Assembly (NCBI GenBank): GCA_004211885.1
Contig: SHBV01000014.1
Location: 1-58,324 of the forward strand
From: Verrucomicrobiaceae bacterium
GTDB lineage: Bacteria; Verrucomicrobiota; Verrucomicrobiia; Verrucomicrobiales; DEV007
Length of the DNA: 58,324 bases
Reading direction: 5' to 3'
Shown here: positions 8,886-18,744 of the stretch, piece after piece
Layout: every line of letters begins with the position of its first letter
How positions within the stretch are numbered: the first letter of the stretch is position 1
Translations under genes and position numbers: made by a program
Notes under the pieces: generated by a model
Seen by the model: the letters and a program-made list of their open reading frames with translations, nothing else
Databases searched by the model: none
Told to the model about the DNA's origin: nothing

Positions 8886-9812
8886 TTAAGTTTTCTCAAG
8901 TCTGATCCTTGGGTTCAGAGCCGCTGCAATTAGGTCCGCTGCAAGATTCATAAAGACAATTAATAGGCCGTAAAAAAGGACAACTCCTCTCAAAACAAAA
9001 GGGTCTCTTTTTATCGCTGCATTGACAAAGTGCTGCCCCATACCGGGAACTTGAAAAATCGTTTCCACGATGAAAGAGCCACTGATTAATGCGGCGAATG
9101 CCGGACCAATGAAAGCAACTGAGGGGAGAAGACCTCCCCTCAGTGCATGCTTAATGACAACTGAAAAAGTTTTCAGACCCTTTGCTTTTGCTGTTCTTAT
9201 GTAATCCTGATTGAGAATTTCCAGCATTGAACCTCTTGTGAGCCTTGCAAGGTAAGCGGCCGTGCCCAGTCCGAGTGTTATAGATGGTAAAATGATGTCC
9301 AGAGGATGACCCCATCCGGCAATTTTTAATGCGGGGATTTTTGCAGCCAGAGTCAGTTGAAGCACTGGTCCGATGATAAAGCTTGGAATGCAAATCCCAA
9401 TCATCGCTATGGCCATGCCTCCGTAGTCAATGGCGGTATTTTTTTTAGTCGCTGAAAGAATGCCTATAGGAACCCCAATGCCTACCGCTATAAAAAGTGC
9501 AGATACTCCCAAAATCAGGGAAGCGGGGAATGATTGAAGGATGATGTCCCAGACCGGACGATTTTTTTCAGTTGATACACCTAATGAGCCCTCAGTGATT
9601 AAATTTTTTGGGTAGATGAGGTATTGTTGCCACAGAGGTTTATCAAGGCCCCAGGCCTTTTTCATGTTTTCCCTAACTTCTGGAGAAATGTTCTTTTCGT
9701 TTGAAGAGAAAGGGTCTCCGGGCATCCATCCTACCAAGAAGAATACAATGGTGTAGAGAGCTGCCATCACCAATAGTCCCTGGAGAAGTCTCTGAAGGAT
9801 GTATTTCAACAT
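8886..9812 (-). CDS. Oligopeptide ABC transporter permease, OppB type
   Basis: Inner-membrane permease of 308 residues starting MLKYILQRLLQGLLVM, the standard OppB/DppB opening (polytopic, N-terminal amphipathic then hydrophobic). It has FFLVGWMPGDPF, the segment LGVSTEKNRPVWDII, the EAA-type loop RTAKAKGLKTFSVVIKHALRGG and the closing ALNPRIRLEKT. It starts 25 bp after the binding protein gene and forms the channel with OppC. Confidence 0.93.
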   Translation of the reverse strand: MLKYILQRLLQGLLVMAALYTIVFFLVGWMPGDPFSSNEKNISPEVRENMKKAWGLDKPLWQQYLIYPKNLITEGSLGVSTEKNRPVWDIILQSFPASLILGVSALFIAVGIGVPIGILSATKKNTAIDYGGMAIAMIGICIPSFIIGPVLQLTLAAKIPALKIAGWGHPLDIILPSITLGLGTAAYLARLTRGSMLEILNQDYIRTAKAKGLKTFSVVIKHALRGGLLPSVAFIGPAFAALISGSFIVETIFQVPGMGQHFVNAAIKRDPFVLRGVVLFYGLLIVFMNLAADLIAAALNPRIRLEKT

Positions 9813-9837
9813 TTTCTGGAATATTAAATGAGTTTGA

Positions 9838-11454
9838 TTAGTCTGCTACGAGATCAAGAAACTTATATGGGTGATTATCAAGAATTAAAGGATCCCATCC
9901 TTTGACATGATTATGAATCAGATAATTCCTGGTGTACCAGTAAATGGGAAGGATTGGCCTTTCATCGAGGAATAGTTTTTCAGCTCTTCCAAGTATTTCA
10001 TAACGTTCTTTCTGCCCTGCTGTCTTTTCCGCTTCACCGAGAAGTTCCTCGAATCTTTCGTTGGACCAATTAGTACGATTATTACCTCCGTCCTTAATCC
10101 ACATGTCCAAAAAGGTCAGTGGATCCATGTAATCACCAATCCATCCGCCCGCAGCCAAGTCATAGTCCTTACTCATCATCGTGTTTAAATAAGATGTCCA
10201 TTCCATTTGTTGGATACTTATTTCAATGCCGAGATATTTTTTCCACATTGCCTGCAAAGCTTCAGCGAGTCTTTTGGAGGACTCCCTGTCAGTAGTTAAG
10301 AATTTAATTTTGGGAAAACCGTTACCTTCAGAGTACCCAGCGTCACCTAGAAGTTTTTTCGCTCTTTCAGGATCAAATTTAATATTTCCTGGAGAATTGT
10401 AACCAGCGAAAGGCGGGACGATTCCCGCTGCAGGTGACTGGTTACCCATTGTCACAAAGTCAATGATGTCCTGTTGATTAATTGTGATCGAAAGGGCCTC
10501 TCTAATTCTAACGTCTTGAAGGGGGCCCTTTTTGACGTTGCACCTGATGAAGTAGGTTCCAAAGTAGAATTCATTGCGAGTCATGTCCTTGAAATTCTTT
10601 CTAGAATATTCGATTAGGTCCGGTGCGATTGTGTAGGTGATATGCAACTGTTCGTTGTAAAACATTCTGTCCTCAGTGAATGAATTGCTAATTGGCAGAA
10701 AACGGATCCCATTCAGGGCCACATTTTTTGTGTCCCAGTACAGAGGGTTTCTTTGTATCTCTATATGATCATTGAGTTTCCATGACTTTAATGTGAATGC
10801 GCCATTGGATTGTATATTCTGGGGCTTTGTCCAGGGGTTAAATCTGTCTTCTGGTTTTCCATGTTTCTCTATGATGTGTTTTGGTACAGGGAACCATGTG
10901 TAATGTTTTGTTATTTCTGGAAGGAATGGGATCGGTGATCTTAGGTTTACTTTTAGTGTGTGTGAATCCGGGGCCGAGACCTTGACTGTTGAAAAGTCTT
11001 TGGTCTTTCCTTTGTGAAAGTCTTCTGCCCCGATGATGTAATAAAGCATGAACGAATATTCTGATCCCAGTTCGGGCGTTAGTATCCTTTTGAATGAGAA
11101 GAGAAAGTCATCAGCAGTTAGCGGAACCCCGTCAGACCATTTCGCCTCCTTTCTCAAATTAAAGATCCACTCTATCGGGTTCTTGGGATCGGTCGGCCCC
11201 CAGGATTCTGCAACACCGGGCAGGGCAATCCCGTCTTTTGAGGGATGTTCAGTGACTAGACCTTCAAATAGGCCTCTAATAATATTATTTTCAAGGACAC
11301 CGCTCACAATATGAGGGTCCAGTCCTCTCGGTTCAGCAGTATTGCCCATCAGTAGGACTTTTTGCTTTGTGGCACGGCTAACCGGCGAGTCTTGTGAGCA
11401 ACTGACTAGAAATAGAGCAGTTATTGTAAGGATTAGGGCCGGCACGAATCGCAT
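9838..11454 (-). CDS. Oligopeptide-binding lipoprotein, OppA type (SBP family 5)
   Basis: Solute-binding protein of 538 residues. The signal ends in a lipobox (LFLVSC), so the mature protein should be anchored by an acylated cysteine. Family 5 features are NTAEPRGLDPHIVSGVLENN near the N-terminus, the WIFNLRKEAKWSDGVPLTADDF block, and DYMDPLTFLDMW near the C-terminus. First gene of the minus transporter operon, 118 bp from the divergent Yej-like operon. Peptides are the likely ligand; specificity cannot be read from sequence. Confidence 0.93.
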   Translation of the reverse strand: MRFVPALILTITALFLVSCSQDSPVSRATKQKVLLMGNTAEPRGLDPHIVSGVLENNIIRGLFEGLVTEHPSKDGIALPGVAESWGPTDPKNPIEWIFNLRKEAKWSDGVPLTADDFLFSFKRILTPELGSEYSFMLYYIIGAEDFHKGKTKDFSTVKVSAPDSHTLKVNLRSPIPFLPEITKHYTWFPVPKHIIEKHGKPEDRFNPWTKPQNIQSNGAFTLKSWKLNDHIEIQRNPLYWDTKNVALNGIRFLPISNSFTEDRMFYNEQLHITYTIAPDLIEYSRKNFKDMTRNEFYFGTYFIRCNVKKGPLQDVRIREALSITINQQDIIDFVTMGNQSPAAGIVPPFAGYNSPGNIKFDPERAKKLLGDAGYSEGNGFPKIKFLTTDRESSKRLAEALQAMWKKYLGIEISIQQMEWTSYLNTMMSKDYDLAAGGWIGDYMDPLTFLDMWIKDGGNNRTNWSNERFEELLGEAEKTAGQKERYEILGRAEKLFLDERPILPIYWYTRNYLIHNHVKGWDPLILDNHPYKFLDLVAD

Positions 11455-11572
11455 GTTGTAGTAATTTGAACTGACTTTTGCCTGACGTCACGCCCTTTTC
11501 TTCTTCTAGTTATTAAATAAAAATTGTTGATCGCTCAAGTCCGACCGATAGGATCATAGTTTTAAAGGATTG
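11455..11572. promoter_or_regulatory. Shared divergent control region of two peptide-importer operons
   Basis: These 118 bp separate the oppA start (minus) from the Yej-like permease start (plus), so both promoters must lie here or inside the genes. It holds a perfect 8-bp palindrome TGACGTCA at 11483-11490 and an AT-rich centre (around 11508-11530). AAAGGA at 11564-11569 is a plausible ribosome binding site for ATG 11573. I see no convincing -35/-10 pairs and no named operator. Confidence 0.6.
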
Positions 11573-12937
11573 ATGAGAGAATACTTTATCAGACGCTTCC
11601 TGCTCATTCCTCCAACTTTGTTGGGAGTGACTCTGATTGTTTTCGCAATTACTAGGCTCGTACCTGGCGGTCCAATTGAGCATTTTCTCGAAGAGGCTCA
11701 GAAAGCTTCTGAGGGTGCGAGTTCGTCCGGAGGGCAGATTGCAGGAGGAATGAACGAGGAGCAGATCGAAAAACTGGAGGAAGAGTACGGTTATGATAAA
11801 CCCATTTTCACCTCTTACCTGCAGTGGCTAGGAGTCCTGCCGAGGGAGCGGTTCATAAGTAAAGCCGATTTCAGGCCAGTCGGAGGCGATAAGATAGGGA
11901 CCGGTGATTTAATAAAGGACACTGATAATGAAGTTCTCCTCGTGCTTAAAAATGATGGGCGGCAAGTCAAGGTCACACGCAGAAAGAAGATTGTGATAAG
12001 TGCTGTTTTAGTATCATCTGACATGACATTGTCAGAGAGTGCGGATTTGAGTGGGTGGCAGTTCCGCATTGAAACTAAGAAAGACCGACAAGAACGTTGG
12101 GCTGAACGTAACAAGGAACCCGTTGATAAGGCTCCACAAAATTATGATGACCGGGTAGTTGGGTACAAGAAAGCATATGCCGGCATCCTGCAGGGCCGGC
12201 TCGGTGTCTCGACTGAATTTGGAGATCCTGTCTGGTCATTGATCAAGGACAGGATCCCCATAGCACTTTACTTCGGTATCCTGACTGCCCTGATCACGTA
12301 TGGAATTTCTTTACCTCTCGGCATCCTAAAAGCGATTAAACATCGTAGCGCAGTTGATAACCTGACATCAGTTTTAATCTTCATCGGTTATGCTATTCCG
12401 GGCTTTGCATTGGGTGCTGTGATGTTGATTTATCTTGGAGCCCGTGGAGGTTGGTTCCCTCTCTTTGGACTCACGAGCGCTGATTTTTCACAGATGAATT
12501 TCTTTGAACAGATTATGGACCTTGCTCATCATACGGTCCTTCCCTTGACCTGCTATGTCATAGGTGGGTTTGCCTGGTTGACCATGATGATGAAGAATAA
12601 TCTCATGGAAAACCTTGCTACTGATTATGTGCGGACGGCCGTTGCCAAAGGAGTCAGTTTCCGATCGGCGGTTTTCAAACATGCTTTCCGTAATTCAATA
12701 ATACCGATCGCCTCTACGATGGGACAGCTCATCACAATGATCGTTGGTGGAAGTATCTTGATCGAGTCCGTATTTGATATACAAGGGTTCGGACTCCTTC
12801 AGTATCAGGCCCTTCTGGGCCGTGATCAGACAGTCATTATGGGAACTTTAACCATTGCCGCTGCATTATTGCTCATAGGTAACGTGCTCTCTGATATCAT
12901 TGTGGCGATCATTGACCCTAGAGTGAAATTTAACTAA
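11573..12937 (+). CDS. YejB-like ABC transporter permease with large insert
   Basis: Permease of the peptide class, 454 residues against roughly 310-365 in OppB and YejB. The opening MREYFIRRFLLIPPTLLGVT and VFAITRLVPGGPIEHFLEE are typical. Between the first helix and the core (about residues 80-210) there is a hydrophilic insert (e.g. FRPVGGDKIGTGDLIKD), probably periplasmic. The core resumes at LQGRLGVSTEFGDPVWSLI, with the EAA loop RTAVAKGVSFRSAVFKHAFRNS and the end IIDPRVKFN. ATG 11573 is chosen because AAAGGA precedes it; TTG 11570 is possible. Followed 2 bp later by the partner permease. Confidence 0.88.
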   Translation: MREYFIRRFLLIPPTLLGVTLIVFAITRLVPGGPIEHFLEEAQKASEGASSSGGQIAGGMNEEQIEKLEEEYGYDKPIFTSYLQWLGVLPRERFISKADFRPVGGDKIGTGDLIKDTDNEVLLVLKNDGRQVKVTRRKKIVISAVLVSSDMTLSESADLSGWQFRIETKKDRQERWAERNKEPVDKAPQNYDDRVVGYKKAYAGILQGRLGVSTEFGDPVWSLIKDRIPIALYFGILTALITYGISLPLGILKAIKHRSAVDNLTSVLIFIGYAIPGFALGAVMLIYLGARGGWFPLFGLTSADFSQMNFFEQIMDLAHHTVLPLTCYVIGGFAWLTMMMKNNLMENLATDYVRTAVAKGVSFRSAVFKHAFRNSIIPIASTMGQLITMIVGGSILIESVFDIQGFGLLQYQALLGRDQTVIMGTLTIAAALLLIGNVLSDIIVAIIDPRVKFN

Positions 12938-12939
12938 GG

Positions 12940-14511
12940 ATGATAGCAAGACTCATTGGCCCATTGCTCATTTTTACTGCCGTTCTTGGTAGTCTGGGCG
13001 AGTATTACAAGCTTGAGTTTCCGACGGTCCGATTCCCTTTTACTTTGTGCCGGGAAATCCCACTACTCAGTATTGAGTTGGCCTGGATCACTATGGCTTT
13101 GCTTTTTTTGGTCGGGTCTTGGTTAACGGTAAAGTTTCGCTCTGGTTTCAGATTCACACCCATGACCCAGAGGAGGATCGAGCGCTTCAAATCGATTAGG
13201 CGTGGATATTTCTCTTTGATTATTATTGGATTGCTTTTTGCTCTGGCGTCACTTGATCATCTGGTTGTAGGAAATGAAGCCCTGATAGTGAAGAGGGGCA
13301 ATGATTGGGTGTTCCCGGCCCTTACTAGGGAAGTGGAAAAGGGAAAGGACTTTGGTCTGGAAGGGGACGCGGGTCAGGCCCCGGCAGATTACCGGAAACT
13401 TAAAGAGCAGTTAGAGGATTCCGAAAATGTTTGGATACTTATGCCTCTCATTCCGTTTGCACCTACTGGAGACACTGTTCCTGCTGTTTCTACCAGGCTT
13501 GATGAGGCTGAGAGTAAAATTATGAAAGGTTCGAATTTTTTCTCAGGTCTAGGCGCGCAATTATATGATACTAAAGTCCCAGAGAGAATGCACCTTAGGT
13601 TCCGTTACCGAAAAGGTCTGAAAGATGGTCCTGCCGATGGTTGGGACCGTGAAGGGAACAGGGTCTATGGTGCTAAGTATGAGTCTGGTCAGTTAGTAAA
13701 TGGGTCCGAGTCATGGAACGGACAGGGCGAATTAAAGAGTTTCTTAGAACAGGATTCGAGCTCTGTCCGTCAAGTTCATTACCCGCCCTCGCCTCCAACT
13801 TCCGGTGAGGGACAGACCCATTTACTTGGCACAAATTCAAGGGGGTACGATGTGGTCGCTTATCTATTTGGCGGTCTTCAGGTCAATTTCAAGGCTGCCC
13901 TTGTCTATATTCCGTTAGTGTATGCTCTTGGTGTCAGCATTGGTTTATTAATGGGATTCTTTGGTGGTTGGTTTGATATAATCGTGCAACGTGCCATCGA
14001 GATTCTTTCTAATGTGCCTTTCCTCTTTGTTGTGATGATTGCCAGTACTGCGATACCCGGTAAGATGAGAGAATCAGCCGGTCTATGGATGATTCTTTTC
14101 ATTCTTCTGCTCTTTGGCTGGATGGGGATGACTTATTTGATGAGGACCTCTGCGCTCAAAGAAAAACAAAGAGATTATATCGCCGCGAGTCGGGTCATTG
14201 GCGCGTCGACTCCTAGGATTTTATTCAGGCACTTACTGCCTAATTCGGTGGCAATTATCATTACACTGGTCCCTTTTTCAGTTTCTAGTTTGGTCCTTTC
14301 CCTGACGTCTCTTGATTATTTGGGCTTTGGACTCCCTGCCAAATATGCGACGTGGGGACAATTGCTTAGAGATGGTCTGGACAATTTGGCCGCTCCCTGG
14401 CTAGTCACTTCAGCGTTCATTGTGTTAGTTGGGTTGTTAATTCTGATCACTTTTATAGGGGAAGCGGTGAGAGAAGCTTTCGATCCAAAGAAATTCAGTT
14501 ATTACCGGTAA
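12940..14511 (+). CDS. YejE-like ABC transporter permease with large N-terminal part
   Basis: 523 residues, far longer than OppC or YejE (about 300-340). The first 110 residues hold three hydrophobic segments not usual in the family, followed by a soluble stretch to about residue 285 that includes LMPLIPFAPTGDTVPA and PPSPPTSGEG. The OppC-like core begins at HLLGTNSRGYDVVAYLFGG and has the EAA loop AASRVIGASTPRILFRHLLPNSV and the end EAVREAFDPKKFSYYR. The extra domain is likely outside the membrane on the periplasmic side. Directly follows the YejB-like gene. Confidence 0.87.
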   Translation: MIARLIGPLLIFTAVLGSLGEYYKLEFPTVRFPFTLCREIPLLSIELAWITMALLFLVGSWLTVKFRSGFRFTPMTQRRIERFKSIRRGYFSLIIIGLLFALASLDHLVVGNEALIVKRGNDWVFPALTREVEKGKDFGLEGDAGQAPADYRKLKEQLEDSENVWILMPLIPFAPTGDTVPAVSTRLDEAESKIMKGSNFFSGLGAQLYDTKVPERMHLRFRYRKGLKDGPADGWDREGNRVYGAKYESGQLVNGSESWNGQGELKSFLEQDSSSVRQVHYPPSPPTSGEGQTHLLGTNSRGYDVVAYLFGGLQVNFKAALVYIPLVYALGVSIGLLMGFFGGWFDIIVQRAIEILSNVPFLFVVMIASTAIPGKMRESAGLWMILFILLLFGWMGMTYLMRTSALKEKQRDYIAASRVIGASTPRILFRHLLPNSVAIIITLVPFSVSSLVLSLTSLDYLGFGLPAKYATWGQLLRDGLDNLAAPWLVTSAFIVLVGLLILITFIGEAVREAFDPKKFSYYR

Positions 14512-14515
14512 TTTA

Positions 14516-16615
14516 ATGCGACTCTTAGGACCTATACTTCTTATCATTCTGTTCTTCACCTCTTGTGGTGAAGAGGAACTTGTGAAAAATGAAGGTGCTA
14601 ATTTTGAAGGTTGGTATCCGCGTTACAATCAATATATCAATGACTGGCTCGTTGAGCAGGTCAAAGTCGCGAATGAATCGATTAAAGAGCTAGAGATCAG
14701 ATCCAATGAGGAGACTGATTCCGAAGCCCAAAAAAAGTTAGGGAAGCAGATCGGCGAAAAGCAAAAAGAGCTCGAACGGTTCACTGCGAGGCAGGCCCTA
14801 GGTGATTACATTGCCTTACTTGATCTGAAGGATTTGCCCAAGGACCTTCCGTGGGAAGATGGGCAGGAAGAGCCGGAGATCGGTGATCCCAAATCCAAGA
14901 AGGGCGGGGCTTTCCGTTATTTTATTACTTCTTCTCCCCCGACTATCCGACCCTTTGGCCCTAACTCGAACAATTCATTCCGTGGTGAGCTCTATGATAA
15001 CATTGAAATTGGACTCATTGACTTGCATCCCGAGACTGGGGCTGTCATTCCCGGAGTCGCCAAGGAATGGGCCATAGGAGCCGACAAGAAGACAGTCTAT
15101 TTTAAGCTAGATCAGGACGCCAAGTATAATGATGGAGAACCGGTAAAGGCAGTGGACTTTTTATGGTTCATTTATATCAGAGCCTCGGACAATGTGGTAA
15201 CGCCCTGGTTCAAGCAGTACCTCAGAGAGCAGTTTGCAAGGATAGCAGTTTATGGGGAGGGGATCGTTGCCGTGACCTTGCCTGAACCTAAGCCTAAGCT
15301 CCCTTACTTTGCTAGTATACCTCCTTCAGCTTCTCATTTTTACGATGAGTACGGACCCGATTATAAAGAGCGTTATCAGTGGCGGGTTCCTCCAACTACG
15401 GCCGCATATACAGTGAAGGATGAGGACATTGTGAAGGGAGTATCGATTACTCTGACAAGAGACAAGGACTGGTGGGCCAAGGACAAGAAGTTTTATCGTT
15501 ACCGGTTCAACACGGACAAGATCCGTTACACTGTCGTTAGGGACATTTCGAAGGCCTGGGAATTGTTCAGGGCAGGAGAGATTGATTATTTTCCAATATC
15601 ATTACCAGAGTACTGGTATCAGAAGTCCGAAATGAAGCCTGTCTTTGATGGATACGTCGAGCGCTATACTTGGTACAACCAATATCCTAGGATTCCATGG
15701 TCTTTGTATCTTAATTCCGCGAAGCCGCCTTTAGATAATCTTGATGTGAGGTTAGGGATTAATCATGCAACGAACTGGCAGAAAGTCATTGATGTGATTT
15801 TCCGGGGCGACGCGGCAAGATTACCTGGCTGGACCAAGGGATTTGGCCGACTAGATAATCCTGAGATCATGGCCAGGCCCTTTTCAATTGCTAGGGCCAA
15901 AGAATATTTTGCGAAGGCCGGTTATTCGGAAGAGGGAGATGACGGCATCCTCAGGGACGCAGCTGGTAATCGTCTTGAGGTGATCCTTTCCTATTCAAAG
16001 ATTCCGGTGAGGGAAAAAATGATGGCCATTTTAAAAGAAGAGGCCCGTAAGGCGGGTGTGGATTTTGTGCTCGATGGTCTCGACCATACCGTTCTTTATA
16101 AAAAGGAAATGGCCAAGGAGCATCAGATGGTCTTTTCTGCATGGGGGTTCCGTCCCCCTTATCCTAGGTACTACGAGTATTTTCATTCCAACAACGCTTA
16201 CGATGACAAGGGGAATTTAAAAACGAATACGAACAATATCTTTTCCTTCAAAGACGAGAGGATGGATCAGCTGGCCGTGGCGTTCAGGAATGCAACGAGT
16301 GAGGATGAGCTCGAGCGCACTGCCCATGAGATGCAGCAGATCATCCATGATTCGGGCGTTTACATTCCTGGATACATGACTGAATTTTCGCGCGTTGGCT
16401 GCTGGAGGTGGTTACGTTGGCCGGATTCTGAATTCACGGAGTTCGCGCCTCCTAAGGTCTATGTTCCAATGGAGAGCTATGTTTATTGGGTAGATGAGGA
16501 TATAAAAAGGGAAACTCTCGAGGCGAAACGCTCAGGTGATGCGTTTCCGGAAGTGCAGGAAGTTAAGAGCCGATATCAAATAAAAACGGAAGTCACGAAG
16601 GGAAAGGATGAGTGA
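14516..16615 (+). CDS. YejA-like peptide-binding lipoprotein (SBP family 5), extended
   Basis: Binding protein of 699 residues. The signal ends in a lipobox (LFFTSC). Residues about 45-90 (NESIKELEIRSNEETDSEAQ and on) look like a coiled coil. The SBP family 5 domain starts near FRYFITSSPPTIRPFGPNS and has GVAKEWAIGADKKTVYFKL, KYNDGEPVKAVDFLWF and the YejA-style block YRFNTDKIRYTVVRDISKAW followed by FRAGEIDYF. This resembles YejA and microcin C type binding proteins more than OppA. Four bases separate it from the permease stop, and its end overlaps the next gene by 8 bp. Confidence 0.88.
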   Translation: MRLLGPILLIILFFTSCGEEELVKNEGANFEGWYPRYNQYINDWLVEQVKVANESIKELEIRSNEETDSEAQKKLGKQIGEKQKELERFTARQALGDYIALLDLKDLPKDLPWEDGQEEPEIGDPKSKKGGAFRYFITSSPPTIRPFGPNSNNSFRGELYDNIEIGLIDLHPETGAVIPGVAKEWAIGADKKTVYFKLDQDAKYNDGEPVKAVDFLWFIYIRASDNVVTPWFKQYLREQFARIAVYGEGIVAVTLPEPKPKLPYFASIPPSASHFYDEYGPDYKERYQWRVPPTTAAYTVKDEDIVKGVSITLTRDKDWWAKDKKFYRYRFNTDKIRYTVVRDISKAWELFRAGEIDYFPISLPEYWYQKSEMKPVFDGYVERYTWYNQYPRIPWSLYLNSAKPPLDNLDVRLGINHATNWQKVIDVIFRGDAARLPGWTKGFGRLDNPEIMARPFSIARAKEYFAKAGYSEEGDDGILRDAAGNRLEVILSYSKIPVREKMMAILKEEARKAGVDFVLDGLDHTVLYKKEMAKEHQMVFSAWGFRPPYPRYYEYFHSNNAYDDKGNLKTNTNNIFSFKDERMDQLAVAFRNATSEDELERTAHEMQQIIHDSGVYIPGYMTEFSRVGCWRWLRWPDSEFTEFAPPKVYVPMESYVYWVDEDIKRETLEAKRSGDAFPEVQEVKSRYQIKTEVTKGKDE

Positions 16616-17591
16616 TTTGCTTGAGATAGAAGGTCTTGAGACTGGGTTTGAGACGGAAAGGGGGCTCATTCGGGCCGTTGATGGGGTCTCTTTTGAATTG
16701 CAGAAAGGTAAAACGATCGGAGTCGTCGGTGAATCAGGATGCGGTAAGACAGTAACAGCAATGTCGATTGTTGATCTTCTTCCTAAGCCATCCGGTAGAG
16801 TTCTTGGAGGGAGGATCAGTCTGAATGGGAGGGAATTGACTGGTGCGGACCAAGACGTAATGCAGCATGTTCGAGGCAATGAGATTGGTGTTATTTTTCA
16901 GGAGCCCATGGCCGCTCTTAACCCAGTTCAGCGTATTGGTAAGCAAATCACTGAGGCCCTGATCCTGCACAAGGGAATTGGTAAAGTGGCAGCATTAAAG
17001 GAGGCAGTTAAATTATTGGAATCGGTAGGTATCCCGTCCCCAGAAAGGAGAGTCATTGAATATCCTCATCAACTCTCCGGAGGAATGCGCCAAAGGGTTA
17101 TGATTGCTATTGCCCTGTGCTGCGAACCTGACCTTTTAATAGCGGATGAACCGACGACGGCCCTAGATGTTACGGTTCAAGCGCAGATCCTCAATCTGAT
17201 TTCAAAGATGCAGGAGAATATTGGTATGGCAGTCATGCTGATCACTCATGACCTTGGAGTCATTGCTGAGCAGTGCGATGAAGTTATTGTGATGTATGCG
17301 GGAAGGATAGTGGAACGGGCACCGGTACTTGAGTTATTTTCTAATCCTCTTCACGCATACACTAAGGGACTCTTGGCATCGATACCTCGTCTTGAAAGTG
17401 AGCGTAAGACTGTCTTACCAACGATACCTGGTCAAGTCGCTCCTATCCATGAATTTGTGGCAGGTTGCCGATTCTGCCAGAGGATGGAATGGTCCGGGAA
17501 ATCGATTAAAGAGAGACCCGATTATCTGGAAATTAACCCAGGCCATTTTGTCGAACAATGTCCAGAGTGCACTAAGGAAAATAATGACTGA
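16608..17591 (+). CDS. ABC transporter ATP-binding protein, OppD type (Yej-like operon)
   Basis: ATPase of 327 residues with [55 protein letters not shown] and [12 protein letters not shown]. The C-terminal extension has [13 protein letters not shown] and ends [14 protein letters not shown], so the cysteine set seen in DppD is present. In E. coli the two ATPases are fused as YejF; here they are separate genes. The start overlaps the binding-protein stop (ATGAGTGA), suggesting translational coupling. Confidence 0.92.
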   Translation: MSDLLEIEGLETGFETERGLIRAVDGVSFELQKGKTIGVVGESGCGKTVTAMSIVDLLPKPSGRVLGGRISLNGRELTGADQDVMQHVRGNEIGVIFQEPMAALNPVQRIGKQITEALILHKGIGKVAALKEAVKLLESVGIPSPERRVIEYPHQLSGGMRQRVMIAIALCCEPDLLIADEPTTALDVTVQAQILNLISKMQENIGMAVMLITHDLGVIAEQCDEVIVMYAGRIVERAPVLELFSNPLHAYTKGLLASIPRLESERKTVLPTIPGQVAPIHEFVAGCRFCQRMEWSGKSIKERPDYLEINPGHFVEQCPECTKENND

Positions 17592-18738
17592 GAACGAAGA
17601 GTCTAATATGCGGAACGAAGGTTCTGAGGGTGCGGGCCAGGTTATAAAACTAAGACGGTCGGAACCCTTTACGGTTTGGGTCAGAGAGATTAAGATTAAT
17701 GCGTCTCGGAAAAAAATCTTAAGCCAACTGGCCAGTAGGCAGAAAGAATCTGACCAGATGAGTGTACCTTTACTTAGGGTCGAAGAACTGAAGATGCATT
17801 TCCCTGTGCGAGGAGGGATTTTGTCACGACAGACAGGCTCAGTAAAAGCAGTTGATGGAGTCAGCATTTCCATCAATGAAGGAGAGACGCTCGGACTCGT
17901 AGGTGAATCCGGTTGCGGTAAATCAACGCTCGGTAAATCCATTGTGCGTTTACTTAAACCGAACTCGGGTAAGATTATTTTCAAAGGTCATAATATTACT
18001 AATATGAGCCAGAGATCGTTGCGTCAAAAGCGTCAGGATTTCCAGATGGTTTTTCAGGACCCTGCAGAGTCCCTCGATGCCAGAATGTCCGTCGGTCAGT
18101 TAGTTTCAGAACCCTTGGTGATTCAGAGAATCGGGAACCGTCATGAAAGAAACGAGAGGGTATTTGAACTCCTAGACCGTGTTGGTTTGCCAAGAACTGC
18201 AGCTGATAAATTCCCTTTTGAGTTTTCTGGGGGACAACGACAGAGGATCGGAATTGCGAGAGCACTTGCAGTGAATCCTGATCTATTGGTTCTGGATGAG
18301 CCCGTTTCTGCGCTGGATGTCTCCGTGCAGAGTCAGGTGCTAAATCTGTTAATGGAGTTACAGCGTGATCTTGGACTTTCCTATCTTTTCATAGCACATG
18401 ACTTGGCGGTCGTGAAACATGTCAGTGACCGGATCGCTGTCATGTACTTAGGGAAGATTGTTGAAATGACTGATGCTGAAAAGATATATAGGGACCCAAG
18501 GCATGCTTATACTAAGGCTCTGATCGAGGCGATTCCCGTGACGGACCCGTCCAAGATGCGGGATCGTGAGCCGCTTGAGGGTGAGGTGCCTTCACCAATG
18601 AATCCGCCCGAAGGCTGTGCCTTTGGGCATCGTATCAATGCCCCTAACTATGAACAAAGTAAGGGAAAAGATATTAAATTAGAAGAAATTGAACCTGGCC
18701 ACTGGGTATCTAATTGTCCGTGTTGCGTTGACCGGTAA
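17584..18738 (+). CDS. ABC transporter ATP-binding protein, OppF type, with N-terminal extension
   Basis: ATPase with GESGCGKSTLGKS, FQDPAESLDARM, FSGGQRQRIGIARAL, LVLDEPVSALDVSV and FIAHDLAVVKH. The C-terminus keeps GCAFGHR and SNCPCC. From ATG 17584, which overlaps the oppD stop as ATGACTGA, the protein has 384 residues with about 58 polar, basic residues before the domain (e.g. FTVWVREIKINASRKK). ATG 17758 would give a conventional protein starting MSVPLLRVEELKMHF. I prefer 17584 because of the overlap, but the choice is open. Reading upstream of 17584 only extends into oppD. Confidence 0.9.
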   Translation: MTENEESNMRNEGSEGAGQVIKLRRSEPFTVWVREIKINASRKKILSQLASRQKESDQMSVPLLRVEELKMHFPVRGGILSRQTGSVKAVDGVSISINEGETLGLVGESGCGKSTLGKSIVRLLKPNSGKIIFKGHNITNMSQRSLRQKRQDFQMVFQDPAESLDARMSVGQLVSEPLVIQRIGNRHERNERVFELLDRVGLPRTAADKFPFEFSGGQRQRIGIARALAVNPDLLVLDEPVSALDVSVQSQVLNLLMELQRDLGLSYLFIAHDLAVVKHVSDRIAVMYLGKIVEMTDAEKIYRDPRHAYTKALIEAIPVTDPSKMRDREPLEGEVPSPMNPPEGCAFGHRINAPNYEQSKGKDIKLEEIEPGHWVSNCPCCVDR

Positions 18739-18744
18739 GACTAG

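Noticed and set aside
17329..17583. Upstream extension of the second OppF to 17329
   Set aside because: It overlaps the conserved end of OppD in another frame; the sequence there matches OppD.
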